This document shows positions 26,026 through 36,087 of a stretch of DNA of 64,000 nucleotides, in pieces. A model generated the notes under the pieces. The model was given only the letters and a program-made list of their open reading frames with translations, was not told the origin of the DNA and did no database searches. The first letter of the stretch is position 1. Every line of letters starts with the position of its first letter. The stretch is from Psychrobacter pacificensis (GTDB lineage: Bacteria; Pseudomonadota; Gammaproteobacteria; Pseudomonadales; Moraxellaceae). The stretch spans positions 100,526-164,525 of the forward strand of contig NZ_FNAL01000006.1 in the NCBI RefSeq assembly GCF_900101915.1, written 5' to 3'. The translations under genes were made by a program, and so were the position numbers.

Positions 26026-26754
26026 ATGTCTTGGCATCTGTTTGCAGTATTTTTCGCAAGTACGTTTTTGATTTCCGCAACACCAGGTCCCAACATGTTG
26101 TTGGCATTCCAGTATGGCATGAACTATGGTGTGAAGCGCACATTATGGACGCTGGCAGGTTTGAGCCTTGGGCTATTTATCTTGCTGCTATCGACTTTGC
26201 TTGGGCTGGATGTGATCAGTCGCCAGTCGCCATGGCTGCTCACAATTATCAAAGCCGTGGGCGCGGCATACTTGGTATATTTGGGCATCAGCTCATGGCG
26301 TGATGCGGGTGATGGTAGCTTGATGAGCGATGCCAAGGAGTTAAGTGCTGAGGTTGAGGCCGACTATGGGGCTTTTGAAGGTCAAGCTATTACACCGCAG
26401 CCGCGCTCGCTGTCGAGTGCTGCGGTCAAGACAAGTCCGAGCAATCTCACTTTATTCCGTACAGGGGTTTGGGTATCTTTATCTAATCCAAAAGCGATAT
26501 TATTTTTCGCAGCGTTCTTTCCTAAGTTTATTAATTTTAGTGTGCCACTATGGCCGCAATATATCTTATTGACCATTGGGCTATTCATGAGCGAAACCAT
26601 TTGGCAGATTGTCTATACGCTAGGCGGAAAAAAGCTGGCAAGTTGGCTCGATGTTGGTAATCGTTTAGCATGGCTTAATCGTGGTTGCGGCATTATCTTT
26701 ATCATCATTGCAGCGGCTTTGTTTGCTGAAGTAATTAATAGTTTTATGCTATAA
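26026..26754 (+). CDS. LysE/RhtB-family amino acid exporter
   Basis: 242 residues, with the family opening FLISATPGPNMLLAFQYGMNYG (about 14-35) and the later VWVSLSNPKAILFFAAFFP. Six membrane segments are expected. A polar loop of about 40 residues (105-145) between the helix-3 and helix-4 regions is longer than usual. Members export amino acids or homoserine lactone-like compounds; the substrate cannot be told from sequence. It has its own Shine-Dalgarno-like AGGGG and probably its own promoter. Confidence 0.9.
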   Translation: MSWHLFAVFFASTFLISATPGPNMLLAFQYGMNYGVKRTLWTLAGLSLGLFILLLSTLLGLDVISRQSPWLLTIIKAVGAAYLVYLGISSWRDAGDGSLMSDAKELSAEVEADYGAFEGQAITPQPRSLSSAAVKTSPSNLTLFRTGVWVSLSNPKAILFFAAFFPKFINFSVPLWPQYILLTIGLFMSETIWQIVYTLGGKKLASWLDVGNRLAWLNRGCGIIFIIIAAALFAEVINSFML

Positions 26755-26958
26755 AAAGTTATTAGTTATTATTTGAAATAATCACTTTATTAAATGAATC
26801 GCTATAGTATTGCGTTTTTTGTTATTCAAAAATTAATAGTTGACAATATTTTTTAAATCGTTATTATTATCTCACTGATTTATAGTCTTGCTATAAATGC
26901 TTTTAATAAACTTGCTATTGTCGCCCTGACATTAGCCACAACCTATGGAGGAATCATC

Positions 26959-27045
26959 GTGTCCTATATAACTGTTAAGACGTTTTTAAAGATTGAATGT
27001 ATGAAAAGCATGACAACAATGAAGACTTCGAAAAGGTTTGGCTAA
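26959..27045 (+). CDS. Possible 28-residue small ORF
   Basis: GTG start at 26959 with GGAGG 7 bases upstream, reading MSYITVKTFLKIECMKSMTTMKTSKRFG. The ribosome-binding site is better than at many real genes here, but the peptide has no recognisable feature. It could be a leader peptide or the remnant of a gene decayed by nearby element insertion. Confidence 0.25.
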   Translation: MSYITVKTFLKIECMKSMTTMKTSKRFG

Positions 27046-27103
27046 ATTTATATATAGCTATTGAGTGATATTCTATCTATTCATATCAATGAATAGCCTC
27101 CTA

Positions 27104-27206
27104 TAGTCAATCAATATTAAAAGTGGTACAAGGCAGACGAGTGCAAGTACTACAGTAGCAGGCTAAACGAGTCTAACGCTGTAACACTTTAATAGTGGTT
27201 CGACTA
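27104..27206. mobile_element. 103-bp MITE, second copy
   Basis: It is the inverted counterpart of the element in the IS3 orfB, with the same 103-bp length. The ends are TAGTCAATCAATATT and, inverted, TAGTCGAACCACTAT, flanked by TA (27102-27103, 27207-27208). Shared interior blocks include GGTACAAGGCAG, GAGTGCA and AACGCTGTAAC. Confidence 0.85.
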
Positions 27207-27628
27207 TATATGTACTCGCTCCATCCTTCCTCTAAATCTACTTTGTTAAAATAGCGATGCGATAGTGCTAAGTAGTTTTGTGCTTGCTGTTATCTGTTTA
27301 TCCAACATTCTGCTGTATCTTTATTACCAAAAAATCATTCACGCTAACACTTAGCAATTGTCTACCTGCGCGCATAATATTTACGCCCTTATTTTTGGTA
27401 TGAAAGATTCTTCTTTAAAACGTCCATAATAAAGCAGCCATGAATTTTTATTGATTTTTAATTAATAAAAATACGGATTTTTATTGCCTATAATTTCTTA
27501 GATAATAATTTTTTTTCTTATTAAACCATTATGTTTAATTGAGAAAGATAAGTAATGTCTAAAAAATATAAATAAGCGAATTGAAAAAAATGCATGGCTT
27601 TAAGAATAAAAAAACGGAAAATTAAATA

Positions 27629-28843
27629 ATGAGCATTCAATTAACGTTAAATAAAAGTGGCAAACATGGCGTGCCTGTCAAGATTTACACCTCTGATATC
27701 GAGCAAGGCGCGATGCAGCAGCTACGCAACTTGGCTCAGCTAGAGTTTGTACATTCGCACATTGCGGTTATGCCTGATGTACACGTTGGCAAAGGCGCGA
27801 CCGTTGGCAGCGTGATTCCGACCAAGTCTGCCATCATTCCTGCGGCGGTCGGCGTAGATATCGGCTGCGGTATGAACGCCGTGCGCTTATCCCTAACCGC
27901 AAGTGATCTGCCTGATAGCTTAAAAGCGCTGCGCTTGGTGGTCGAGCAGCAAGTGCCGGTGGGTTTTAATATGCACAAGCAAATCCAAGCAAAAAGCTCC
28001 ACGCTTGATCCGCTCGGCAAACGCCTAAAACCGATTACCGATAAGCACCCAGGCTTACTCAAAATGCTTAAAGGTTTTGAGCGTACGTGGGCCAAACAGC
28101 TGGGCACACTTGGCGGTGGCAATCATTTCATCGAGCTGTGCTTGGATGAAAACCAAGATGTCTGGGTGATGCTGCATTCTGGTAGTCGCGGTATTGGTAA
28201 TTGTATCGGGCGCTATTTTATCAATCTGGCCAAAAAAGAGCGTCAATCACGCTTTGGTCATGTGCCTGATCGTGATTTGTCTTACTTTGCCGAAGGGTCT
28301 GACAGCTTTGCCGATTATGTTGAGGCAGTTGGTTGGGCGCAGGATTACGCGCTAGAGAATCGCCGCGAGATGATGCGTTTGGTGATTAAGGCGCTGCAAT
28401 CGCCGCAAGCAGGATTGCCACGATTTGCCCTGACCAAAGAAGCCATCAATTGCCATCACAACTATGTCAATGAAGAGGTGCATTTCGGCGAGCAGGTTTA
28501 CGTGACGCGTAAAGGCGCAATCAGTGCTTATGCCGGTGAGCTTGGCATTATCCCCGGCTCGATGGGTACAAAATCCTTTATCGTCCGTGGTCTGGGTGCG
28601 ACAGAGTCGTTTTGTTCTTGCTCACATGGGGCAGGGCGACAGATGAGCCGTGGTAAAGCGATACGCGCGTTCACCATTGATGATCTAAAAGCGCAAACCG
28701 ATGGTGTTGAATGTCGTAAAGACAAAGGCGTTATCGATGAAATCCCTGGCGCATATAAAGACATTGATGAAGTGATGGCCAATCAAAAAGACTTGGTTGA
28801 AGTGGTGCATACGCTGAAGCAGGTCATGTGTATTAAGGGCTAA
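27629..28843 (+). CDS. rtcB: RNA-splicing ligase RtcB
   Basis: 404 residues, close to E. coli RtcB. It shows VDIGCGMNAV (metal-binding Asp and Cys), GTLGGGNHFIEL, LHSGSRGIGN, GSMGTKSFIVRGLG and CSHGAGRQMSRG, in which H333 is the guanylylated histidine. RtcB joins RNA 2',3'-cyclic phosphate ends to 5'-OH ends using GTP and Mn2+, repairing cleaved tRNA or rRNA. Neither rtcA nor the sigma-54 activator gene rtcR is adjacent, unlike E. coli. A 104-bp inverted-repeat element begins at its stop codon, and a small basic protein gene follows. Confidence 0.95.
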   Translation: MSIQLTLNKSGKHGVPVKIYTSDIEQGAMQQLRNLAQLEFVHSHIAVMPDVHVGKGATVGSVIPTKSAIIPAAVGVDIGCGMNAVRLSLTASDLPDSLKALRLVVEQQVPVGFNMHKQIQAKSSTLDPLGKRLKPITDKHPGLLKMLKGFERTWAKQLGTLGGGNHFIELCLDENQDVWVMLHSGSRGIGNCIGRYFINLAKKERQSRFGHVPDRDLSYFAEGSDSFADYVEAVGWAQDYALENRREMMRLVIKALQSPQAGLPRFALTKEAINCHHNYVNEEVHFGEQVYVTRKGAISAYAGELGIIPGSMGTKSFIVRGLGATESFCSCSHGAGRQMSRGKAIRAFTIDDLKAQTDGVECRKDKGVIDEIPGAYKDIDEVMANQKDLVEVVHTLKQVMCIKG

Positions 28844-28946
28844 TACCAAACCTGCAAATCCTCTTAGCGTCGTCAAACTTGCTTAATGTACTGGATATAC
28901 AATTTGCGCTCGTTTTCCTCGCTAAGATGATTTTCGGCGTTGGTAT
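28843..28946. repeat. 104-bp element with 27-bp imperfect inverted repeats
   Basis: The arms at 28843-28869 and 28920-28946 match at 22 of 27 positions (ATACCAAACCTGCAAATC against ATACCAACGCCGAAAATC, both then reading nTCTTAGCG). It starts on the last base of the rtcB stop codon. No coding capacity. It looks like a MITE or a large REP-type hairpin and would form a stable 3' stem on the rtcB mRNA. Confidence 0.7.
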
Positions 28947-28975
28947 CTAAAAAGGATTAAAGAATAGGTAACTAT

Positions 28976-29212
28976 ATGAGCTTAAAACAAACGTTAAAAA
29001 AGGCTAAACAAATTGAGAGACAGTTAGACAAGCAGACTGAATCAGGTGCACAGCACTCGCTAGGCGCAGTGAAACCGCGTAATTATTTGGCGCTTGATCC
29101 CCTGTTAAGAAAAGGCGGTATTCATGAAAAAGAAGATATCGATATTGTCCGCAAGAAACGTCGCCGTGAGACCAAGCAGCAGCTACGGAAGACAGATTGG
29201 TTATCAGAATAG
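28976..29212 (+). CDS. Small basic protein of unknown function
   Basis: 78 residues, rich in Lys, Arg and Gln, with a helical start (LKQTLKKAKQIERQLDKQ) and a basic end (IVRKKRRRETKQQLRKTDWLSE). AGG lies about 8 bases before the ATG. No domain was recognised. It follows rtcB after the 104-bp repeat and precedes a shared terminator, so it may be on the rtcB transcript. The charge suggests RNA or ribosome binding, a guess from composition only. Confidence 0.6.
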   Translation: MSLKQTLKKAKQIERQLDKQTESGAQHSLGAVKPRNYLALDPLLRKGGIHEKEDIDIVRKKRRRETKQQLRKTDWLSE

Positions 29213-29233
29213 TGATGGTTAACATTCACCCGC

Positions 29234-29270
29234 AAAAAAGCCGTTCGCTATTATAGTGAACGGCTTTTTT
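29234..29270. terminator. Bidirectional terminator between the small basic gene and miaB
   Basis: AAAAAGCCGTTC and GAACGGCTTTTT pair around a short A/T-rich loop, with T runs readable on both strands. It suits the two converging genes. Confidence 0.88.
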
Positions 29271-29313
29271 ATTCTTATTCAAACTTATAATTTAACCATT
29301 GTTACCTTAACCA

Positions 29314-30807
29314 CTATGCTAATACTTCGATTAGCTCGCCTTTCACCATATGCGGGCTGACAAAATCGGTGACACGTACGCTGACAATTTTACCAAGCAG
29401 CTCATCACTGCGCTCAGGATCGTAAGGGAACATCACCGTACGGGTGTTGTCCGCTGTACCGATTAGGCAATCTGGATGGCGATTCGCGACTTGTTCAACC
29501 AAGACGCGAGTCGTTGTACCGACCATCTCATGCGTTTTGGCCAATGTCGAGTCAACGATCACTTTTTGGAACTCAGCCAAACGCGCTTTTTTGGTGGTGA
29601 AGCTGACATCATCTGGTAACTCAGCAGCTGGCGTGCCCGGACGCTTGGAGTAGATAAAGCTGTACGAGTGATCGAAGTTCAATTCTTTTGCTAAGTTTAG
29701 CGTGTCTTGGAAATCCTCATCAGTCTCACCAGGAAAGCCAATGATAAAGTCGCTCGACAAGTGAATGTCTGGGCGGATGGCTTTGAGCTTATTGATCTGA
29801 TCGATATACACATCGATGGTATGGTTGCGTTTCATCGCCGCCAAAATCGCGTTTGAGCCACTTTGTACAGGTAGATGCAGATGCGATACCAGCTCTGGCA
29901 ATTGTGCATAAGCGTCAATGATATCATCGGTAAACTCAAGCGGATGGCTGGTGGTATAACGAATACGTTCCACACCATCGACGTGCGAGACATAATGCAG
30001 CAGCTCAGCGAAACGGCAAATACTGCCATCGTCTTTTTCGCCGCGATAGCCGTTGACGTTTTGACCAAGTAGGTTGATTTCGCGGATACCTTGCGCGGCA
30101 AGGCTATCAATCTCGGCCAGCACATCGTCAAGTGGACGCGACAATTCTTCACCGCGTGTATAAGGAACGACGCAGAATGAGCAATATTTTGAGCAGCCTT
30201 CCATGATTGAGACAAAGGCTTTGTAGCCTTCTACTCTTGGCTCAGGCAAAAAGTCAAACTTTTCAATACTGGGGAAGGATACGTCAATCGTACCGATACG
30301 GTTTTTAGGCGCGATATCACGCTGCTCATGTGATTGGTCATACAGCTCAGGCAGACGGTGCAAGGTTTGCGGGCCAAACACCATATCCACATAAGGTGCG
30401 CGTTTTTGGATATTGTCGCCTTCTTGTGAGGCCACGCAGCCGCCAACGCCAATCACGAGATCAGGACGTTTTTCTTTGAGTTTGCGCCAGCGCCCAAGCT
30501 CTGAAAACACCTTTTCTTGCGCTTTTTCGCGGATAGAGCAGGTATTCATCAACAGCACGTCGGCTTCATCAATGTTGTGCGTCACTTGCATGCCGTGCGA
30601 GTCACCGAGCACATCGAGCATTTTGTCTGAATCATAGACATTCATCTGACAGCCTTGGGTGGTGATGAATACCTTCTTGGTTGCGGCTTTTTCGACGGGC
30701 GCTTGGGCTGAACTTTGCTCCTTGAGTGCAGTGACAGCACGTGCGGTGACAGTCGTCTCAGCAGCAGCATCGTCATCGATGCGGGGATTGAATACAGTAA
30801 CACTCAT
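29314..30807 (-). CDS. miaB: tRNA-2-methylthio-N6-dimethylallyladenosine synthase MiaB
   Basis: 497 residues from the ATG at 30807; an in-frame TTG at 30831 is a poorer start. The N-terminal cluster ligands are in [21 protein letters not shown] and GVGGCVAS. The radical-SAM CxxxCxxC is in [21 protein letters not shown] domain ends the protein. MiaB adds a methylthio group to i6A37 of tRNAs reading UNN codons. The first 40 or so residues form an extension before the domain. It is divergent from the lytic transglycosylase gene. Confidence 0.95.
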   Translation of the reverse strand: MSVTVFNPRIDDDAAAETTVTARAVTALKEQSSAQAPVEKAATKKVFITTQGCQMNVYDSDKMLDVLGDSHGMQVTHNIDEADVLLMNTCSIREKAQEKVFSELGRWRKLKEKRPDLVIGVGGCVASQEGDNIQKRAPYVDMVFGPQTLHRLPELYDQSHEQRDIAPKNRIGTIDVSFPSIEKFDFLPEPRVEGYKAFVSIMEGCSKYCSFCVVPYTRGEELSRPLDDVLAEIDSLAAQGIREINLLGQNVNGYRGEKDDGSICRFAELLHYVSHVDGVERIRYTTSHPLEFTDDIIDAYAQLPELVSHLHLPVQSGSNAILAAMKRNHTIDVYIDQINKLKAIRPDIHLSSDFIIGFPGETDEDFQDTLNLAKELNFDHSYSFIYSKRPGTPAAELPDDVSFTTKKARLAEFQKVIVDSTLAKTHEMVGTTTRVLVEQVANRHPDCLIGTADNTRTVMFPYDPERSDELLGKIVSVRVTDFVSPHMVKGELIEVLA

Positions 30808-31154
30808 AAGGGGAAGTCCATGATTGACCAAAAATATAACGAAGTAGCCGATTAACAGGTGGCGTATTTTATCACAACCCTGTACTAATGTGAAAAATTA
30901 GCATAGGCGATGGGTTGTCAATATGATAAATAATTCATAGCAGTATCAATTATTTACTGTGATTAATATTACCATTTATAAAAACTGAGGCTCGTTATCA
31001 TTTCTATGTTACACCGTGCTCTCCTATTTATTAACAAAAGGTAAAGGAGATAGTTGAAAGCACAATGAGTATAGTATGATGATTGCGATACCCTTGGCGG
31101 TACTTAGCGAACCGTTATTCATATATTTATAGAAACATCATAAAGAGAGTCAGT
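30808..31154. other. Divergent promoter region, miaB and slt
   Basis: AT-rich DNA with no gene. It must carry both promoters. A stop-free frame runs into the transglycosylase gene but has no start site with a Shine-Dalgarno. Confidence 0.45.
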
Positions 31155-33287
31155 ATGACAAAGTTGCGTGTTGCTCATAGCATCAAGGATGAAGAATTTA
31201 CCAGTCAAAAGCAGACGTCGAAACGACTCACAGTAGGCTCGTTGTGGATAAGCGCATTGAGTGTGGCAACCGCTATAAGCGCGCTTGGTATGTCACAAGT
31301 GGCTTGTGCAGAGCTGACGTGGGGTGATGAGGAGAGCTATCAACAAGAGGGTAACTATCAGCAAAATTATCAGCAAGACCGTAGTATTGACTCATTTATG
31401 GCAGCGGCTATCGCAGCGGATCGCGGCGATGTGGGGGCGCTCTATAATTATGAGCAAATCATGAGCGGCGGTCTATTTGCCATGTATCCAACCTATTGGC
31501 GGATGAATCTAGACCTCAATTCACAAAGTTCAGCGGCCGTATCACAGTTTGTGCGTCAGTATCCAGATACGGTCATGGCCGAGAAATTGGTGGCTGATTT
31601 TGCGGAGACCAAAGCGGGGTCGAATGACTACGCCTCTGTCAGACAAGTGGCGAATCTGATTACCAATGCTGATGCCAGTGAGCGCTGCGCTATCGCCCTT
31701 GGGTTCAATAATGGCGGTGATACCATGCGTGCCATGGCTGCCAAATCTGATGTTTGGCTAACCACCAAAAAGCAGCCTGCCTTGTGTGAGCAGCTAGCGA
31801 TGGAGATGAATAACAACGCGCTCATTAGCAATCAGGATCGCGCTGCTCGTCTCAAGCGGATGCTGCGTGTCGGTAAGACAGGCGACATCATGGCATTATC
31901 ATCGCGCTTAGGGACACCGATTGCCTATTCGGCGCTTAGTGAAATTCAGCTCAATCCCTCGTCGTTTTTTAGCCGCTTTGGCCGCGAGCCCGCCAGTCAA
32001 ACCAATCAATACCTATACCTATATGCTATTGGCCGTGTCGCAGATAAATCCTATCGAGAAGCGGCCCTGCAATTAGACTTTGATATCAAGCAAGACAATC
32101 AGCGCGCTATAAAGTTATTGAATGACGAAACGCGTCGTTACGCCTATCGTACGCTTGGCGTTAAGCGCATGAACCACAATACCGATGACGGTTTTAATGC
32201 TGAAGCAGTAGACTGGTTCCGCCATAGTTTAGATGATGACTTTAACTTTGAAGAAGCTGAAGACTATGCCATGGCGGCAATCCGCTTTGGCCGCTGGGAT
32301 GATGTGGTTGAAGCTATTTCAAAAATGGATGGTGAAATTCAGAAGGATGGTCAGTGGCAATACTGGCTGGCACGCGCCTATGAACAATCAAGCAATAGCA
32401 GTAAGCGCAATACCGCCAAAAAAATGTATCAAAACCTAGCGAAAAATAATGACTACTATGGCTTGATGGCAAAAGACAGGATCGGTCAGCGCTTTGATGC
32501 CAGCCGCTTAGGTGGTAGCAATTTGCCTAATGTCAGTACCGCTGACCGCGCGCGCGTGATGCAAAACCCACACTTTGCCCGTGCATTTGCACTATACAAC
32601 TCTGACGCGAGTCGCGGCTACGCCAACCGCGAGTGGAACTGGGCTGTGAAGCAAGCACGCGATAACCGTGATGACAATCTCATTATCGCGGCGGCGCGTC
32701 AAGCGTATGACATGGGCTGGCTCGATCGGGCGATTTATGCCGTCGATAATACCGATAGAGTTAATAGCTTGGCACTTTCGCACCCTATGCCACACCAAGA
32801 GTCAGTGGTGCGTTATAGTCAATCAGCAGGCATTGATCCAGCGTGGGCTTATGGCATCATGCGTCAAGAGAGCCGTTTTGTGTCTTCTGCGCGCTCAAAT
32901 GTAGGCGCCAGTGGGTTGATGCAAATCATGCCTGATACGGCAAAATATATCGCGCGTAACTTAGGTGAGACTTATAGTGCGAGCCGTGCCAATAGTGGCG
33001 ATACCAACATTCGTTATGGTACATGGTATATGGGTGATATCTTAAGTAAACTGAACTATCAGCCAGTATTGGCAACCGCAGGCTATAACGCGGGTCCTAA
33101 TAATGCCAAACGCTGGCAACCAACCTATGGCGCAATCGCCGCAGATCAATATGTCGAATCGATTGCCTTTCCTGAAACGCGTAACTATGTCAAACACGTG
33201 ATGGAAAACGCTACTATCTATAGCAGTCTGCTGGGTCGTGGTCAGCCAATCAGTCAACGTATGGGTACAGTACCTGCTGCTTTTTAA
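31155..33287 (+). CDS. Soluble lytic murein transglycosylase (Slt70-like)
   Basis: 710 residues from the ATG at 31155 (AAAGAGAG lies upstream). A hydrophobic segment near residues 30-50 ends in SQVACA, a likely signal peptide with a long basic head. A long helical superhelix (about 90-530) precedes the catalytic SLT domain: YGIMRQESRF (catalytic E572), GASGLMQIMPDTAK and LATAGYNAGP. It cleaves peptidoglycan to 1,6-anhydromuropeptides in the periplasm, which AmpD (41 kb) would help recycle. The mature N-terminus has a short YQQ-rich repeat. Confidence 0.93.
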   Translation: MTKLRVAHSIKDEEFTSQKQTSKRLTVGSLWISALSVATAISALGMSQVACAELTWGDEESYQQEGNYQQNYQQDRSIDSFMAAAIAADRGDVGALYNYEQIMSGGLFAMYPTYWRMNLDLNSQSSAAVSQFVRQYPDTVMAEKLVADFAETKAGSNDYASVRQVANLITNADASERCAIALGFNNGGDTMRAMAAKSDVWLTTKKQPALCEQLAMEMNNNALISNQDRAARLKRMLRVGKTGDIMALSSRLGTPIAYSALSEIQLNPSSFFSRFGREPASQTNQYLYLYAIGRVADKSYREAALQLDFDIKQDNQRAIKLLNDETRRYAYRTLGVKRMNHNTDDGFNAEAVDWFRHSLDDDFNFEEAEDYAMAAIRFGRWDDVVEAISKMDGEIQKDGQWQYWLARAYEQSSNSSKRNTAKKMYQNLAKNNDYYGLMAKDRIGQRFDASRLGGSNLPNVSTADRARVMQNPHFARAFALYNSDASRGYANREWNWAVKQARDNRDDNLIIAAARQAYDMGWLDRAIYAVDNTDRVNSLALSHPMPHQESVVRYSQSAGIDPAWAYGIMRQESRFVSSARSNVGASGLMQIMPDTAKYIARNLGETYSASRANSGDTNIRYGTWYMGDILSKLNYQPVLATAGYNAGPNNAKRWQPTYGAIAADQYVESIAFPETRNYVKHVMENATIYSSLLGRGQPISQRMGTVPAAF

Positions 33288-33307
33288 TCAGTGAATTCGT
33301 ATTTAAT

Positions 33308-33343
33308 AGACCACTAGCTTTTATAGTTAACGGTCTGTTTTTT
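33308..33343 (+). terminator. Probable terminator after the transglycosylase gene
   Basis: AGACC and GGTCT pair around about 19 bases, followed by GTTTTTT. The stem is short, so this is only moderately convincing. Confidence 0.5.
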
Positions 33344-33751
33344 ATGGGCTAAATGGCAGCAAGTCTTAGTACTTTATACAATAAATACTGAACCTAATTT
33401 TGCAATTATTGACGAGCACGACAACGTTTACGTTTTTGCTATAGATTAAAAAAGACATTTTGTTACCATTGCTTTAATTGACGTGTATGTTCTTCAGTCT
33501 TGTTCTTAGATCGCTATGTGTTTAATGCTGTTAGCACAATGATTTAAGTGATAGCCCATGTTTTATCATTGCTAATTGCTCCCAGCCCTATGATCAAAAA
33601 ATACTTCAAACTGCCTGTATTATCGAAAACTCGGCAACCGTTACTGATTCAGGTGCCCCGGTCATCTAATACGAAAGCAGAAACAAGCTCAAAATTTAAG
33701 ACATCCAGTTTCTTGGTGCAGTTCCGTGGAAGTTTGAAAAATAGGCATCAT
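33344..33751. other. Intergenic region upstream of the RNase T2-like gene
   Basis: Open reading frame extends back to 33548 without a good start site, and the added residues look non-native. I treat this as leader and promoter DNA. Confidence 0.4.
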
Positions 33752-34393
33752 ATGGGTAAAGTTAATAAAACGACGAGTTTTGGTGCTTTGTTAATCATAC
33801 AAGGTCTTATGCTGACGCCAGCATATGCGGCGAGCACGGTCAAAGCTGGCCAGCGCGTATTGATGGTCGAGATGACCCCCGCGCTATGTAGCATGCAGCC
33901 GACAAGAGCCCGCATGCGTCAATGTCTAGAAGGCTATTCGTTAACAGTTTCAGGCTTAGACATGGGCTACGGCGAACGCTGTGGTCGTGGTAGCGAGCCA
34001 CGTTTGACACCACTACAACTAAAGGTTGTCAATCGCATCATGCCTGATACGACAGTACGTAGCCAAACGTGGCAGCGCTATGGTGCTTGTAGCCCACTGA
34101 GTGCCAGTCGCTACTTCCGACAAATCACTAACTACGCTGGTGAACTAAAGCTTCCTAACGAGCTGAATACGGGCAACAGTTATACAGTCTCTAAATCTCG
34201 ATTTATTAGTCAAATGACGCGCCTAAATAGTGGTATGTCATCAAATAGTGTCGATCTCATTTGCCAAGAAGGCAGTCGTCGTCAATCGATACTGACGGAT
34301 ATCCATGTGTGCTATGAGGGTAGCAGTTTTGGCACTTGTCACAATGTTGTAGATAACTGCGGCAGCCAATTCATCATTTCAGGTGGTAGATAG
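33752..34393 (+). CDS. RNase T2-like secreted protein lacking catalytic histidines
   Basis: 213 residues from the ATG at 33752, which gives a clean signal peptide cleaved near AYA-A (about 26). The remainder follows the RNase T2/RNase I pattern: Cys-rich start, RCGRGSEPRLTPLQLKVVNRIMPD, WQRYGAC, YFRQI and a closing DLICQEGSRRQSILTDIHVCYE. In active enzymes the first motif is HGLW and the second WxxHGxC. Here they read SGLD (67-70) and WQRYGAC (107-113), so both catalytic His are Ser and Tyr. The disulfide cysteines are kept. It is probably a periplasmic non-catalytic homologue that binds RNA or another partner. Confidence 0.75.
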   Translation: MGKVNKTTSFGALLIIQGLMLTPAYAASTVKAGQRVLMVEMTPALCSMQPTRARMRQCLEGYSLTVSGLDMGYGERCGRGSEPRLTPLQLKVVNRIMPDTTVRSQTWQRYGACSPLSASRYFRQITNYAGELKLPNELNTGNSYTVSKSRFISQMTRLNSGMSSNSVDLICQEGSRRQSILTDIHVCYEGSSFGTCHNVVDNCGSQFIISGGR

Positions 34394-34799
34394 CTTTTAT
34401 TTAACTATTTTTTAGATAGTCTACCGTTCTTTTTCTACATCCTTTTCGGTACTGTTTTTAATAAAATCTGAGTAAACTTGCCCGTATTACATTGTCATTT
34501 TTATGCTCTTATTTACTCGTCTCATAGCGATAAAACATACTATGGGCCGTATCTAAAAATTATACAGCCCTTTATTTATAGGCTCTGAGCTTATAGATAT
34601 TCTTTTCGTATAAAATGTAACAATATAATCAGTGAGAATCCGCGGCAAGCCTCTGATTGTCTCTAGACGATTTGCCAAACGAAGTGCTACACTAGCTCTC
34701 GGTTTAGCGCTGCCTTTGTGCAGCAAACAAGTCGATATCTAAAAAGATAATCATCTATTACAATCATGAATGATCTAATCATCAATTAGGGAGTATTCA
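34394..34799. other. Intergenic region upstream of mdh
   Basis: No gene was found. It should contain the mdh promoter. No clear terminator hairpin was identified for the RNase T2-like gene. Confidence 0.4.
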
Positions 34800-35789
34800 A
34801 TGTCAATGAAACAGCCTTTACGTGTTGCCGTCACTGGTGCCGCTGGTAATATCAGCTACGCGATGCTATTTCGTATTGCATCTGGCGAGATGCTAGGTAA
34901 AGATCAGCCAGTTATTTTGCAATTGCTTGAAATCACACCAGCGCTTGATGCCCTAAAGGGTGTGGTCATGGAACTAGAAGACTGCGCATTCCCATTGCTT
35001 GCTGGTATTGTCCAAACTGATGATGCAAATGTGGCATTCAAAGATGCTGACTACGCGTTACTCGTCGGTGCCCGTCCACGTGGTCCAGGTATGGAGCGTA
35101 AGGACTTACTAGAAGCCAACGCTGCGATTTTCTCAGCACAAGGCAAAGCATTAAACGAAGTCGCTAGCCGTGATGTAAAAGTATTGGTCGTCGGTAACCC
35201 TGCCAACACCAACGCGCTAATCGCTCAGCGTAACGCACCAGACCTAGATCCACGTAACTTTACTGCCATGACTCGCCTAGATCATAACCGTGCGATGGCA
35301 CAGCTAGCCGAAAAAACTGACAGCACTGTTAATGACATCAAAAACATGACCATCTGGGGCAACCACTCATCGACCCAGTATCCAGACCTAACGGCTGCGA
35401 CTGTCAATGGCAAACCAGCGCTAGAGTTGGTTGATCGTGATTGGTACGAAAACACGTATATCCCAGAAGTACAGCAGCGCGGCGCGGCCATCATTAAAGC
35501 TCGCGGCGCCTCATCTGCAGCTTCTGCTGCCAACGCTGCTATCGCCCATATGCGCACGTGGGCACTCGGTACTGACGAGAACGACTGGGTCTCTATGGGT
35601 GTTTATTCAAATGGGGAATATGGTATCGCTGAAGGCCTTATCTACTCATTCCCATGCACATGCAAAAACGGCGACTGGTCTATCGTAGACGGCGTTGATG
35701 TGTCATCAGAATTCTCAAAAGAGAAAATGGCCGCCACTGAGCAAGAGCTGAGCGAAGAGCGTGATGCAGTAGCACACCTACTACCATAA
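34800..35789 (+). CDS. mdh: Malate dehydrogenase
   Basis: 329 residues of the LDH-like MDH type. The NAD site [13 protein letters not shown] occupies residues 11-23. Substrate arginines lie in [10 protein letters not shown] (R94, R100 region), and the catalytic pair is D161 (TRLDHNR) and H189 (IWGNHSST). It interconverts malate and oxaloacetate in the TCA cycle. GGGAG lies about 7 bases before the ATG. It has its own long leader and a terminator, so it is monocistronic. Confidence 0.97.
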   Translation: MSMKQPLRVAVTGAAGNISYAMLFRIASGEMLGKDQPVILQLLEITPALDALKGVVMELEDCAFPLLAGIVQTDDANVAFKDADYALLVGARPRGPGMERKDLLEANAAIFSAQGKALNEVASRDVKVLVVGNPANTNALIAQRNAPDLDPRNFTAMTRLDHNRAMAQLAEKTDSTVNDIKNMTIWGNHSSTQYPDLTAATVNGKPALELVDRDWYENTYIPEVQQRGAAIIKARGASSAASAANAAIAHMRTWALGTDENDWVSMGVYSNGEYGIAEGLIYSFPCTCKNGDWSIVDGVDVSSEFSKEKMAATEQELSEERDAVAHLLP

Positions 35790-35838
35790 GCTAATAAGCT
35801 AAGCAGTTATATAGCTGTCTTAACTTAAGTAATGAGTG

Positions 35839-35879
35839 AAAAAAAGCCCTCTTAATCTTAATATAGGAGGGCTTTTTTA
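35839..35879. terminator. Terminator after mdh
   Basis: AAAAAGCCCTC and GAGGGCTTTTT pair around about 16 bases and end in a T run. Confidence 0.88.
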
Positions 35880-36087
35880 TGTCTATAAGTTTCTTTATCC
35901 AAAAGATATGATGAAATAAAAAGTAATCTATCGCATCTCTTGAAATGGCAATATCTGTTTGCTGCCTATACAATTGATAACGTTAGATAAACGTTGATTA
36001 ACAGCTATTAGCACAAAGCTTGCTACAATAAATGGGTTAATTTGAATAATAAGCACAATTACCACTACACCATTTAAGGAGAAAAGT

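Larger units (their letters stand above)
26755..27628. other. 873-bp AT-rich gap upstream of rtcB
   Basis: It holds a 28-codon frame with a strong ribosome-binding site, a 103-bp MITE (27104-27206), and about 400 bases of very AT-rich DNA without a supported gene. No RtcR-type activator gene or clear sigma-54 site was found. Confidence 0.5.
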
